Origin: CAHJXF01 sp038240015
Lineage (GTDB): Bacteria; Pseudomonadota; Gammaproteobacteria; Burkholderiales; Burkholderiaceae_D
Direction of reading: 5' to 3'
Length of the DNA: 26,366 nt
NCBI GenBank assembly: GCA_038240015.1
Contig: JBBSEF010000041.1
Span: 1 to 26,366 of the forward strand
The notes under the pieces were generated by a model. It was given only the letters and a program-made list of their open reading frames with translations. It was not told the origin of the DNA and did no database searches. The translations under genes and the position numbers were made by a program. Below are positions 15,868 through 24,499 of the stretch, in pieces. The number at the start of each line of letters is the position of its first letter. The stretch's first letter is position 1.

Positions 15868-15900
15868 TCGCTCGCCGCGATCCGCAGGGAGAACGTCACG

Positions 15901-17163
15901 ATGACTGCCCAAACAAAGATTCCCGCGCCTGTTGCGCGCGCACGCTCGACTTGGCCGCTGATGATCGCGGCCGCAGCGATCCTGATGATCACGATGGGTT
16001 CGCGGCAGACCACCGGCCTCTTCATCTCGCCGATCAACACGTCGACCGGGCTGGGTATCGTGGCGATCAGCTTCGCGCTCGCGGTGGGTCAGTTGATGTG
16101 GGGTATCGCGCAGCCGGTGTTCGGCGCGGTCGCCGACAAGTACGGCGCATCGCGCGTCATCATCGTGGGTTCGGTGATGCTCGCTGTCGGCATGGCGATC
16201 ACGCCGTTCATGAGTTCGCAGGTCGGGCTGATCTTCGCGATGGGCATCCTCACCGCGGCGGGTGCAGGCGCGGGCAGCTTCTCGATCCTGATCGGCGCGA
16301 CCGCGCAGCGCATCCCCGCCGAGAAGCGCTCGTTCGCGGCCGGCTTCATCAACGCCGGCGGTTCGTTCGGACAGTTCGTGTTCGCGCCGCTGATGCAGGT
16401 GATCATCGGCGCGGCGGGGTGGGTGGCTGCGATGGTCTCGATGGCCGCGATCACGCTGCTGACGATTCCGCTGACGTGGCCGCTACGCAAGCAACGCGAC
16501 CTGTTGCCCAAAGGCGCGCCCGCGCATGCCGTGCCGTCGGATGTGATCAATGACATCGGGCTCAAGCGTCAATTGCGTTTGGCGTTTCGCAACCCGAGCT
16601 ATCTCTATTTGCACGCGGGCTTCTTCACCTGCGGCTTTCACATCGCGTTTCTGGTGACGCATCTACCCGGTGAAGTCGCGCTGTGCAGCCTGTCCCCGCA
16701 GGTCGCGGCAAACTCGCTTGCGCTGATCGGCTTGTTCAACATCGCGGGCAGTCTGTCGGTCGGCATTCTTGGCCAGCGCTATCGAATGAAGTATCTGCTC
16801 GCACTGATGTATGCAAGCCGCGCAGTTCTGATCCTGTTGTATCTGCTCGCGCCCAAGACGCCGTTGACCTTCTATGTGTTTGCGGCTGCGCTCGGCTTCA
16901 CCTGGCTTGCGACCGTGCCGCCGACCGCGGGTCTGGTGGGCAAGCTGTTCGGCATTCGTTATCTCGGCACGCTGTTCGGCCTCACGTTGTTGACGCATCA
17001 GATCGGCGGCTTCCTCGGTGCCTGGCTGGGCGGCATCGTGATCGCGCGCGACAACAACTTCCTGTGGATGTGGTACGCCGACATCGCTCTTGCGGTCGCG
17101 GCTGCTTTGATCAATCTGCCGATACACGAGAACAAGGTCGCGCGACGCGTCGTGACCGCGTAG
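15901..17163 (+). CDS. Major facilitator superfamily transporter
   Basis: A 420-residue inner-membrane transporter with about 12 hydrophobic helices. The MFS motif A lies between helices 2 and 3 (GAVADKYGASR, about 75-85). The helix 1 region GSRQTTGLFISPINTSTGLG and the FGxRYLGTLFGLTLLTHQIGGFLGAWLGG stretch recall the monocarboxylate/oxalate-formate antiporter-like branch (MCT-type), so an organic anion is as plausible as a drug. GGGAGA precedes ATG 15901 with suitable spacing. It follows marR by 33 bp and is likely repressed by it. A short stem without a T-tract lies after its stop. Confidence 0.88.
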   Translation: MTAQTKIPAPVARARSTWPLMIAAAAILMITMGSRQTTGLFISPINTSTGLGIVAISFALAVGQLMWGIAQPVFGAVADKYGASRVIIVGSVMLAVGMAITPFMSSQVGLIFAMGILTAAGAGAGSFSILIGATAQRIPAEKRSFAAGFINAGGSFGQFVFAPLMQVIIGAAGWVAAMVSMAAITLLTIPLTWPLRKQRDLLPKGAPAHAVPSDVINDIGLKRQLRLAFRNPSYLYLHAGFFTCGFHIAFLVTHLPGEVALCSLSPQVAANSLALIGLFNIAGSLSVGILGQRYRMKYLLALMYASRAVLILLYLLAPKTPLTFYVFAAALGFTWLATVPPTAGLVGKLFGIRYLGTLFGLTLLTHQIGGFLGAWLGGIVIARDNNFLWMWYADIALAVAAALINLPIHENKVARRVVTA

Positions 17164-17180
17164 GCAAGAAGCTGGCACCA

Positions 17181-17200
17181 CCCTCCCATTGAAGGGAGGG
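17181..17200 (+). terminator. Hairpin downstream of the MFS gene
   Basis: CCCTCCC and GGGAGGG form a 7-bp GC stem around a 6-base loop, 17 bp after the MFS stop. No T-tract follows, so it would be a weak terminator or simply an RNA-stabilising hairpin. Confidence 0.4.
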
Positions 17201-17222
17201 CAACCTCGCATAGGCCGCTGCC

Positions 17223-17228
17223 TATAAT
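17223..17228 (+). promoter_or_regulatory. -10 box of relA, placed for a leaderless transcript
   Basis: A consensus TATAAT ends 6 bp before the relA ATG at 17235, so transcription should start at or next to the A of the start codon. No good -35 hexamer lies 16-18 bp upstream, and no Shine-Dalgarno is present. Confidence 0.45.
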
Positions 17229-17234
17229 CGGCCG

Positions 17235-19601
17235 ATGAACAGCAACGCGCTTGGCCAGCAGCACACGCGCGAAATCGATGCGCTGGTCGAACATCTCGAT
17301 CCATCCGATGGGCAGGTCGTGCGCAAGGCCTGGGATTTCGCCAAGACGCTCTACGGCAATGCGCGACTGCCGACCGGCGAAGCGATCGTCGGACATGCGC
17401 TGGGCACCGTGCGCATCCTCGACGCGGTGCGGGCCGATGCGCCCGCGCGTGCGGCGGGCTTTCTGTTTTCCGCGGCCGAGCGACTCGCAAAGCCCGAAGA
17501 ACAGTTGAAGGAAAACTTCGGCGACGAGATCGCGACGATCGCGATCGGCGTGCGGCAACTGGCGCGGGTCGGCATTGCGACGCGACCGCTGCATCGGAGC
17601 TTTGGTGGCGCCGAAGGCGCCAATCCCGTCGTCAAGCCCCTAGCCGCGAAGGCAATCGAACGCCAGGCGGAGACGCTGCGCAAGATGGTGCTCGCGTTCT
17701 CCACCGATATTCGGGTTGTCCTCGTGCGGCTCGCGTCTCGTCTGCAGACGCTGCGCTGGTATGCCCAGACGAAGACGCCGCTGGCCGAATGGACCGACCC
17801 CGATATCGCGCGCGAATCGCTGGAACTGTACGCGCCGCTCGCCAACCGTCTGGGCGTGTGGCAGATCAAGTGGGAGATCGAGGACCTCGCGTTTCGCTTT
17901 CTCGAACCCGATGCCTACAAGCGCACCGCGCGCATGCTCGACGAAAAGCGCATCGAGCGCGAGGCCTTCATTCAGAAGAAGACGAACGAGCTGCACGCGC
18001 AGCTCGCGGCGGCGGGCATCGATGCACTCGTGACCGGCAGACCCAAGCATCTCTACAGCATCGTCGGCAAGATGCAGGCGAAGAAAATCGCATTCGAGAA
18101 TCTCTACGACGTGCGCGCGCTGCGCGTGATCGTTACCGATGAAGCCGCGTGCTATGCGGCGCTCGGCGTCGCGCACGGCCGCTGGCAGTCGCTGCCGGCG
18201 GAGTTCGACGACTACATCGCGAGGCCCAAGGACAACGGCTATCGCTCGATCCACACGATCGTGCGCGATGACGAGGGGCGGCCCTTCGAGATCCAGATCC
18301 GCACTCGAGAAATGCATCGCTTCGCCGAGTTCGGGGTGGCCGCGCATTGGCGCTACAAGGAAGGAGGTTCCAAAGCAGGCCAGGGCGCACGCGCCGCCGA
18401 TCGCTTCGACGAGCGCATCGCGTGGTTGCGCCAATTGTTTGCGTGGCGTTCCGAGATCGCCGGCGAAGCGGAGCGCAGCACGGACCGTGGCGCGGTGCCC
18501 GGAGCAGCACAGGTCGGCGGAGTGCACGCAGCCCCGCCGCCCGACGATCGCATCTACGTGCTCACGCCCGAGGCACGCGTCATCGAACTTCCGTTCGCGG
18601 CGACGCCGATCGACTTCGCGTATCACGTCCATTCCGACCTCGGCCATCGTTGCCGCGGCGCGCGAGTCGACGGCGCGCTGGCGCCGCTCAATACCGCGTT
18701 GAAGACCGGACAGACGGTCGAGATCATCACGGCGAAGGCTTCGTCGGCGACGCCGCTCGAAGCGCTCGGCCCGTCGCGCGACTGGCTCAATCCGCAACTC
18801 GGCTATCTGCAAAGCCCTCGTGCGCGCGCGAAGGTCAGGCAATGGTTCAACGCGCGCGAGCTCGAGGCGACATGGGCCGCCGGCCGCGCATTGGTCGAGA
18901 AGACGTTGCAGCAGACCGCGCGCGGCAGCGGCAAGGCGATGCCCGCGTTGGACGAACTGGCCGCACGCCTTGGCTTCACCAGGGCCGAAGAGTTGTTCGC
19001 GGCGGTCGCGAAGGACGAGGTCAGTCTTCGCCAGGTGAGCGATGCGGTGATGGACGACGAGACTGCCAAGGCCGAGCTCGACATCGATGAACTGATTCGC
19101 GCCCGCAGGTCGGGCGTAAAGCCGGGCACAGGCGGCGCGGCCGACGCGAAGCGAAGCGGCGTGCTCGTCGTCGGCGTCGATGCCCTGCTCACGCAGCTCG
19201 CCAAGTGCTGCAAGCCGGCGCCGCCCGATGCGATCGCGGGCTTCGTCACGCGAGGGCGCGGCGTGGCTATCCATAGAGCCGAATGCAGCAACCTCGCCGC
19301 GATGCGCGAGCGCGAGCCGGAGCGAATGATCAGCGTCGATTGGGGCGATCGCGCCAAGCGCGGCGATGCGGTCTATCCGGTCGATGTGCTCGTCAGCGCG
19401 CAGGATCGTCAGGGGCTGCTGCGCGACATCTCCGAAGTGTTCTCGCGCGAAAAGATCAACGTCGTCGCGGTGCAGACCGAGAGCCGCAAGGGCATGGCGC
19501 GCATGGGTTTCACCGCCGAGGTCGGCGACGCGCGGCTATTGCAGAAGGCGCTGGTCGCGATCGGCGAGGTGAAGGGCGTGGTCGAGGCGAAGCGGAAGTG
19601 A
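17235..19601 (+). CDS. relA: (p)ppGpp synthetase RelA
   Basis: A long RelA/SpoT homologue of 788 residues that makes (p)ppGpp from ATP and GDP/GTP on starved ribosomes. The N-terminal domain is hydrolase-like but lacks the metal-binding HD pair (AAGFLFSAAERL in its place), so hydrolysis is probably lost. The synthetase domain has GRPKHLYSIVGKM, then EFDD at 323-326 followed by YIARPKDNGYRSIHT, and FEIQIRTREMHRFAEFGVAAHWRYKE. The acidic EFDD marks monofunctional RelA, against RFKD in bifunctional SpoT. C-terminal TGS (YVLTPEARVIELPF...), helical, Cys-pair zinc-finger-like (Cys658-Cys659 in AKCCKPAPPD) and ACT (DRQGLLRDISEVF) domains follow. It has a consensus -10 box almost touching the ATG. 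The downstream ppk gene converges with it. Confidence 0.96.
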   Translation: MNSNALGQQHTREIDALVEHLDPSDGQVVRKAWDFAKTLYGNARLPTGEAIVGHALGTVRILDAVRADAPARAAGFLFSAAERLAKPEEQLKENFGDEIATIAIGVRQLARVGIATRPLHRSFGGAEGANPVVKPLAAKAIERQAETLRKMVLAFSTDIRVVLVRLASRLQTLRWYAQTKTPLAEWTDPDIARESLELYAPLANRLGVWQIKWEIEDLAFRFLEPDAYKRTARMLDEKRIEREAFIQKKTNELHAQLAAAGIDALVTGRPKHLYSIVGKMQAKKIAFENLYDVRALRVIVTDEAACYAALGVAHGRWQSLPAEFDDYIARPKDNGYRSIHTIVRDDEGRPFEIQIRTREMHRFAEFGVAAHWRYKEGGSKAGQGARAADRFDERIAWLRQLFAWRSEIAGEAERSTDRGAVPGAAQVGGVHAAPPPDDRIYVLTPEARVIELPFAATPIDFAYHVHSDLGHRCRGARVDGALAPLNTALKTGQTVEIITAKASSATPLEALGPSRDWLNPQLGYLQSPRARAKVRQWFNARELEATWAAGRALVEKTLQQTARGSGKAMPALDELAARLGFTRAEELFAAVAKDEVSLRQVSDAVMDDETAKAELDIDELIRARRSGVKPGTGGAADAKRSGVLVVGVDALLTQLAKCCKPAPPDAIAGFVTRGRGVAIHRAECSNLAAMREREPERMISVDWGDRAKRGDAVYPVDVLVSAQDRQGLLRDISEVFSREKINVVAVQTESRKGMARMGFTAEVGDARLLQKALVAIGEVKGVVEAKRK

Positions 19602-19614
19602 AGGCCGAATCGGC

Positions 19615-21717
19615 TCAGTTCGCTGCCGACTTCTCCAGCAACGACTGCTGCCCCGAGAACCGCGCCTTGCGATGATGCTTGCGGTGGTAGACGCCGTCGC
19701 TGTCCATCTGCCACGCGAGCGCGTTGTCCTTCAGATGCACGCGCAGTCCTTCGTCGAGCACGCGCTTCTTCAGGCGCGCATCGCGAACCGGAAACGCGAG
19801 CTCGACGCGGCGAAAGAAATTGCGATCCATCCAGTCGGCGCTCGACAGATAGACGTCGTCGGCGCCGTCGTTCTTGAACGAAAAGATGCGGCTGTGCTCG
19901 AGGAAGCGGCCCACGATCGAACGCACCGTGATGTTCTCCGACAATCCCTTCACGCCCGGTCGCAGCGTGCACACTCCGCGCACGATCAGGTCGATCTTCA
20001 CGCCGGCATTGCTCGCGGCATAGAGTTCGTTGATCACCTCGGCTTCGAGCAGCGCGTTCATGCGCGCCATGATGCGGGTCGGGCGCCCCGCTTTTGCAAG
20101 ATGCGCCTCGTTGCGAATCGCAGCCACGATATTGCCGTGCAGGCTGAACGGCGATTGCCACATGCACTTCAATTTCTTGGCGCTGCCCAGACCCGTGAGC
20201 TGCTGAAAGACTTCGTGCACGTCGCTGCAGAGATCTTCATCGGCCGTGAAGAGCCCGAAGTCGGTGTATGCGCGCGCGGTGCCCGAGTGGTAGTTGCCGG
20301 TTCCGAGATGCGCATAACGGCGCAGCACGGCCGTCCCGTCCGACGCCGTCTCGCGTCGCACCACCAGCACCATCTTCGCGTGGGTCTTGTGGCCGACCAC
20401 GCCGTACACCACGTGCGCACCGATCTCCTCGAGACGCGAGGCCCAGTTGATGTTGGTCTCTTCGTCGAAGCGCGCCATCAGCTCGACCACCGCCGTCACT
20501 TCCTTGCCGCTGCGCGCGGCGAGCAACAGCGACTGCATGAGCGCCGAATCGCTGCCGGTGCGATAGATGGTCTGCTTGATCGCGACGACATCGGGATCCG
20601 TTGCCGCGGCTTCGAGAAAATCGAGGACCGGAACGAACGACTGATAGGGATGGTGGACCAGGATGTCGCGCCTGGAGATCGTCTGAAAGATATTCGCATT
20701 CTTTTGCGCCGCCTTGCGGATCTCGGGCGGCAGCGACGGATGAAAGGGTGGGAACTTGAGGTCGGGCCGCGCCACCATGTCGGACAACTGCATCAGGCGC
20801 ACGAGATTGACCGGCTCGGGAACGCGGTACACGTCGGCATCGTCGAGAACGAACTCGCGCTTCAGCAATTGCGCGATCGCATCCGAGCAGGTGTCGGCGA
20901 TCTCGAGGCGCACCGCATCTCCGTAATGACGCTGCGGCAATTCGCCCTGCAAGGCGACGCGCAGATTGGTGATTTCCTCGTCGTCGACGAACAGATCCGA
21001 ATTGCGCGTGACGCGAAACGCATGGCAGCCATGCACCTCCATGCCGGCGAACAGCTCGGAAACATGCGCCTGCATGATGGTCGTCAGCATCACGATCACG
21101 TGCGATGGATGCGACACATTCGCAGACAAGCTCTCTGGCAGGCGGATCAACCGCGGCAATGCGCGCGGCGCCTGCACGATCGCAACGCCCGACTTGCGGC
21201 CGAACGCATCGCGACCGCCGAGCTCGACGGCGAAGTTCAGACTCTTGTTGAGCACGCGTGGAAACGGATGCGCGGGGTCGAGGCCGATCGGCGTCAGCAC
21301 CGGCAGGATCGCCTGGCGAAAATAGTCGCGCGCCCATGCGCCGACCGCGTCGTTCCAGTGCGCGGCCAGATGAAGCACGATACCTTCGGCAGCGAGCAGC
21401 GGCAGCAACGTCTGATTGAGCAGCGCGTATTGGCGTGCGACCAGCGTATGCGCGCGCGTCGAAACCAATGCGAGCGCTTCGGTCACCGGCAGTCCATCGA
21501 CATCGGCGTGCGATGGATTCATGCGCAGTTGTTCCTTCAAGCCCGCCACGCGGACCTCGAAGAATTCGTCGAGGTTGCTGCTCGCGATGCACAGGAATCG
21601 CAGGCGTTCGAGCAGCGGCAGCGAAGCGTCTTCGGCCTGCGCCAGCACGCGCTCGTTGAACGCAAGCAGCGACAGTTCGCGATTGAGGAAGTTGTGGGAG
21701 GGCACGCGTTTGGTCAA
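19615..21717 (-). CDS. ppk: Polyphosphate kinase 1
   Basis: PPK1 reversibly transfers the gamma phosphate of ATP to polyphosphate. About 700 residues, the usual length. Domains: N-terminal NFLNRELSLLAFNERVLAQ, head domain, then the two phospholipase-D-like catalytic domains with HHPYQSFVPVLDFL, AIKQTIYRTGSDS, the autophosphorylated His in GHKTHAKMVL and the second conserved His in YAHLGTGNYHSGTARAYTDFGLF. Near the C-terminus are IVGRFLEHSRIFSF and SADWMDRNFFRRVE. No ATG fits. TTG 21717 has GAGG 8 bp upstream on the minus strand; TTG 21723 in the same frame would be only 2 bp from it, so 21717 was chosen. It is divergent from ppx across about 160 bp and converges with relA, 13 bp apart. Confidence 0.96.
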   Translation of the reverse strand: MTKRVPSHNFLNRELSLLAFNERVLAQAEDASLPLLERLRFLCIASSNLDEFFEVRVAGLKEQLRMNPSHADVDGLPVTEALALVSTRAHTLVARQYALLNQTLLPLLAAEGIVLHLAAHWNDAVGAWARDYFRQAILPVLTPIGLDPAHPFPRVLNKSLNFAVELGGRDAFGRKSGVAIVQAPRALPRLIRLPESLSANVSHPSHVIVMLTTIMQAHVSELFAGMEVHGCHAFRVTRNSDLFVDDEEITNLRVALQGELPQRHYGDAVRLEIADTCSDAIAQLLKREFVLDDADVYRVPEPVNLVRLMQLSDMVARPDLKFPPFHPSLPPEIRKAAQKNANIFQTISRRDILVHHPYQSFVPVLDFLEAAATDPDVVAIKQTIYRTGSDSALMQSLLLAARSGKEVTAVVELMARFDEETNINWASRLEEIGAHVVYGVVGHKTHAKMVLVVRRETASDGTAVLRRYAHLGTGNYHSGTARAYTDFGLFTADEDLCSDVHEVFQQLTGLGSAKKLKCMWQSPFSLHGNIVAAIRNEAHLAKAGRPTRIMARMNALLEAEVINELYAASNAGVKIDLIVRGVCTLRPGVKGLSENITVRSIVGRFLEHSRIFSFKNDGADDVYLSSADWMDRNFFRRVELAFPVRDARLKKRVLDEGLRVHLKDNALAWQMDSDGVYHRKHHRKARFSGQQSLLEKSAAN

Positions 21718-21761
21718 AGACAAATCCTCGAAGCGTCGTTGGCAAATATTTCAGGCATGAG

Positions 21762-21785
21762 ACTGTCACCGCGCGATGCGACAGT
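21762..21785. promoter_or_regulatory. Inverted repeat in the ppk-ppx divergent intergenic region
   Basis: ACTGTC (21762-21767) and GACAGT (21780-21785) are perfect inverted copies separated by 12 bp. The half-site resembles the CTGTCA unit of PhoB boxes, but those are direct repeats 11 bp apart, so this is not a standard Pho box. It could bind a shared regulator of both genes. Confidence 0.3.
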
Positions 21786-21877
21786 GCCGGCTTGCGACAA
21801 AGACGGCGAAAGCCGCGAAGGCCGCCGATAACCATTCGGTAACATCCGGGGCGCATCCTCATTCTACTTTTCCCTTT

Positions 21878-23368
21878 ATGCCCGTTCCCGAATTGCTAGC
21901 CGCCGTCGACCTGGGGTCCAACAGCTTTCGTCTGTTGATCGGAAGAGTCGTCAAGACGCCGGCAGGGACGCAGGTCTATCCGCTCGACAACCTCAAGGAA
22001 ACGGTCAGGCTCGCGTCCGGGCTGACGCGTGAGAAGCGGCTCGATGCCGCGTCTCAGCAGCGTGCGCTGCTGGCGCTCGAGCGCTTCGGCGAACGCTTGC
22101 GTTCGTTCGCCCCGCACTCGGTTCGCGCGGTCGCCACCAACACGCTGCGCGTGGCGAAGAACGCGCGCGATTTTCTTTTGCGCGCCGAAGATGCGCTCGG
22201 CTTTCCGATCGAAGTGATCGCAGGTCGCGAGGAAGCGCGTCTGATCTATACCGGCGTCGTCAACACCACGCCGATTTCGCCGGGCAGAACGCTGGTCGTG
22301 GACATCGGTGGCGGCTCGACCGAATTCATCATCGGAGAGGGTCACGAGCCGCGCTTGATGGAGTCGCTGTTCATGGGCTGCGTGACCTACAGCCTCAAGT
22401 TCTTTCCGAACGGCGAGATCGACAAGCACAACCTCAAGGAGGCGGAGCTCGCCGCGCAAAAGGAGCTCGAGGTGATCGCGCGCGACTATCTCGATACCGG
22501 CTGGCAACAAGCGATCGGCTCATCGGGGACCGCGAGAGCGCTCGGCGAAATCCTCGAACAGAACGGCCTCGCGACACAAGGGATCACCCGCGACGGGCTT
22601 GCCTCGTTACGCGAGCTGATGCTCAAGGCAGGCAACGCCGACCGGCTCAAGCTCGAAGCGTTGAAGCCCGATCGCATCCCGGTCCTGCCTGGCGGCTTCG
22701 CGATCATGTCGGCGGTCTTCAAGATGCTCGAACTTGAGCGCGTCGATGTCTCCGATGGCGCGCTCAGGCAGGGCGTCCTCTACGATTTGCTCGGACGCAG
22801 CGAGCATCACGACATGCGCGACGCGACCATCGAGCAGTTCACGCAACGTTATAGCGTCGATCGCGCGCAGGCGCGCCGCGTCGGGTTGCTCGCGGTCGAT
22901 CTGCTGCGACAGATCGTCAAGGGCGACGACGAGGCGAGCGTCGATATTGCCCATCGCCTGCAATGGGCCGCGATGTTGCACGAGATCGGTCTGTCGATTT
23001 CGCATGCGGCCTATCACAAGCACTCGGCGTACATCCTGTCGAACGCCGATATGCCCGGCTTCTCGAAAATGGATCAGGCCAAGATCGCATTGCTCGCGCT
23101 CGGTCACGCCGGCAAGTTGAGCAAGCTCGAAGGCATGGTCGACGACCCGACCGAGTGGCTCGCGGTGCTGTGCCTGCGCATTGCGGTGCTGGTGCATCGC
23201 CGCCGCATCGATCTGGACGTCTCACGGCTCGCGCTGAAGGTCACCGCGCGCTGCTATGCGCTGCGCGCCGATGCGGCGTGGCTCGCCGATCATCCGCTGA
23301 CCGAGTTCAGCCTGCGTCAGGAAATCGGCGAATGGGCCAAGCTGGGAATGGTGATCGAGCTCGCTTAG
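21878..23368 (+). CDS. ppx: Exopolyphosphatase (Ppx/GppA family)
   Basis: Releases orthophosphate from polyphosphate ends and may also hydrolyse pppGpp. 496 residues from ATG 21878. The ASKHA-fold phosphate-binding loop AAVDLGSNSFRLLIG is at the N-terminus, a second loop VVDIGGGSTEFIIGEG at about 140-155, and GSSGTARALGEIL further on. The C-terminal third is an HD-like helical domain (RVGLLAVDLLRQI...LQWAAMLHEIGLSISHAAYHKHSAYIL), as in long Ppx/GppA enzymes. An in-frame extension upstream to 21776 is rejected because conserved sequence begins only at MPVPELLAAVDLGS. The ATG has no Shine-Dalgarno (the preceding bases are TTTTCCCTTT). It is divergent from ppk, so synthesis and breakdown of polyphosphate are coded side by side. 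Confidence 0.95.
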   Translation: MPVPELLAAVDLGSNSFRLLIGRVVKTPAGTQVYPLDNLKETVRLASGLTREKRLDAASQQRALLALERFGERLRSFAPHSVRAVATNTLRVAKNARDFLLRAEDALGFPIEVIAGREEARLIYTGVVNTTPISPGRTLVVDIGGGSTEFIIGEGHEPRLMESLFMGCVTYSLKFFPNGEIDKHNLKEAELAAQKELEVIARDYLDTGWQQAIGSSGTARALGEILEQNGLATQGITRDGLASLRELMLKAGNADRLKLEALKPDRIPVLPGGFAIMSAVFKMLELERVDVSDGALRQGVLYDLLGRSEHHDMRDATIEQFTQRYSVDRAQARRVGLLAVDLLRQIVKGDDEASVDIAHRLQWAAMLHEIGLSISHAAYHKHSAYILSNADMPGFSKMDQAKIALLALGHAGKLSKLEGMVDDPTEWLAVLCLRIAVLVHRRRIDLDVSRLALKVTARCYALRADAAWLADHPLTEFSLRQEIGEWAKLGMVIELA

Positions 23369-23439
23369 TGTCGTTCCCGCGCAAGCGGGAACCCGGTGCC
23401 GTCTAAAGCCGTTGGGTATCCGCGTTCGCGGAGACGACA
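23369..23439. repeat. REP-like double hairpin between ppx and olsB
   Basis: The element begins with TGTCGT directly after the ppx stop and ends with ACGACA, an inverted pair. Inside are two smaller hairpins: TTCCCGC/GCGGGAA around the tetraloop GCAA (23374-23391), and TCCGCG/CGCGGA near 23419-23432. This two-hairpin, inverted-end layout is that of REP doublets. Because ppx and olsB converge here it could also act as a bidirectional transcription barrier. Confidence 0.6.
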
Positions 23440-23441
23440 GC

Positions 23442-24377
23442 CTAGGCTACGCGCCGCTGATCGATGTACGAAGGTGGATGGCCCGCTTCGCGCGCATCGG
23501 CGGTCGATGCGTCATCGACTCCGAAGTACCGCGCATAGCGCGGGTTCATGCGCGACAACGACAGCAGCATGAAAAAATCGGCGGTGTTGAAGTCCGGGTC
23601 CCACGCGGGATCGCCGCAGATCTTGGCTCCGATGCGCAGATAACCCTTGATTAGCGGCGGCGCTTCGACCGGCAACGTCGATGCGAGCCGATCGAGGGGC
23701 AGCGGGTGGCGCGGGAAGACCTGATATTCGGCGTCTGCGATGTGGCGGTCCTTGAGGCGATGAAACAGGCTCGCCGCCTGATGGCCGCCGTCGCGCATGC
23801 TGACGCTCGCGCAACCGATCACGTGCTCGAAGCCGCTGTCGATCATGTAGCGCGCCAACGCCGTCCACAGCAGCATGATGACCGGCCCGCTGCGATAGTC
23901 GCGATGGACGCACGACCGGCCGAACTCGACGAGGGTCGGCTTGATGCGATCGAGCCTCGTCGTGAAGAATTCCGTGTCGGCGTAGTAGCCGAGGCGCTCC
24001 GCCGCGCTCGGCCGCAGGATGCGATAGGTGCCGACGACTTGTCGTGTCGCCTTGTCGCGCACGATCAGGTGATCGCAGAACGCATCGTAGATGTCCTCGT
24101 CGATGCCCGCCGAAGCAGGCGCCAGATGAGCGCCCATCTCTTCGGCGAAGACCTGGTAGCGAAGCCGCTGGGCCGCGCGGATGTCGGGATCGAACATCGA
24201 TCCACAATCGTCCGCGGCCGAAACGACGCGGATGCTGAAATGCTCGGTCTCGAAAGCAACCAAGGTATGACGACCCACGGCATTTTGCACATCGCCGCGC
24301 ACACCGACACGCGCAAGCTCCGGCGGACTGCGAGTCGATGATGCCGGAAATACACGCGCGTTCGAAGGGACCTGCAT
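23442..24377 (-). CDS. olsB: OlsB-like GNAT-fold N-acyltransferase (ornithine lipid synthesis)
   Basis: A 311-residue GNAT-superfamily protein of the OlsB group, which transfers a 3-hydroxyacyl chain from ACP to the alpha-amino group of ornithine, giving lyso-ornithine lipid. Family hallmarks: AAQRLRYQVFAEEMGA at about 67-82, CDHLIVRDKATRQVVGTYRIL, EFGRSCVHRDYRSGPVIMLLWTALARYM, HVIGCASVSM, and the C-terminal YLRIGAKICGDPAWDPDFNTADFFMLLSL. About 60 N-terminal residues precede the fold. ATG 24377 has AGGAG 7 bp upstream and a good promoter behind it. The partner OlsA (O-acyltransferase) is not in the window. Its neighbours (DgkA, glycosyltransferase, PPK/PPX) point to membrane and phosphate economy. 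Confidence 0.82.
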   Translation of the reverse strand: MQVPSNARVFPASSTRSPPELARVGVRGDVQNAVGRHTLVAFETEHFSIRVVSAADDCGSMFDPDIRAAQRLRYQVFAEEMGAHLAPASAGIDEDIYDAFCDHLIVRDKATRQVVGTYRILRPSAAERLGYYADTEFFTTRLDRIKPTLVEFGRSCVHRDYRSGPVIMLLWTALARYMIDSGFEHVIGCASVSMRDGGHQAASLFHRLKDRHIADAEYQVFPRHPLPLDRLASTLPVEAPPLIKGYLRIGAKICGDPAWDPDFNTADFFMLLSLSRMNPRYARYFGVDDASTADAREAGHPPSYIDQRRVA

Positions 24378-24404
24378 GCCTGCTCCTTTTGCTGAAGATC
24401 GCCG

Positions 24405-24432
24405 ATGTTATGAACGATGCGTGACCCGTCAA
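24405..24432 (-). promoter_or_regulatory. Sigma70-type promoter of olsB
   Basis: On the minus strand TTGACG (24432-24427) and TAACAT (24410-24405) are separated by 16 bp. Transcription would begin about 20 bp before ATG 24377, leaving room for the AGGAG ribosome binding site. It implies olsB can be expressed independently of the sixA operon upstream. Confidence 0.5.
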
Positions 24433-24499
24433 TGACGCCTCGGCTACCGCGGTGTGACAGTGTGGGGCAACCCGAGTTGCACGCACGCGCCGCGCGCGC

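Noticed and set aside
21100..21125. A fifth copy of the palindrome (GACACATTCG inside ppk)
   Set aside because: Only part of the right arm matches and the left arm is missing; the bases encode conserved PPK residues.
21762..21785. Pho box between ppk and ppx
   Set aside because: The two CTGTC-like half-sites are inverted and 12 bp apart; a Pho box is a direct repeat with an 11-bp period.
19672..21831. A 719-codon open frame antisense to ppk
   Set aside because: It is a by-product of GC-rich codon use opposite a well-supported PPK1 gene; its translation is rich in Arg, His, Ala and Asp and matches no fold.
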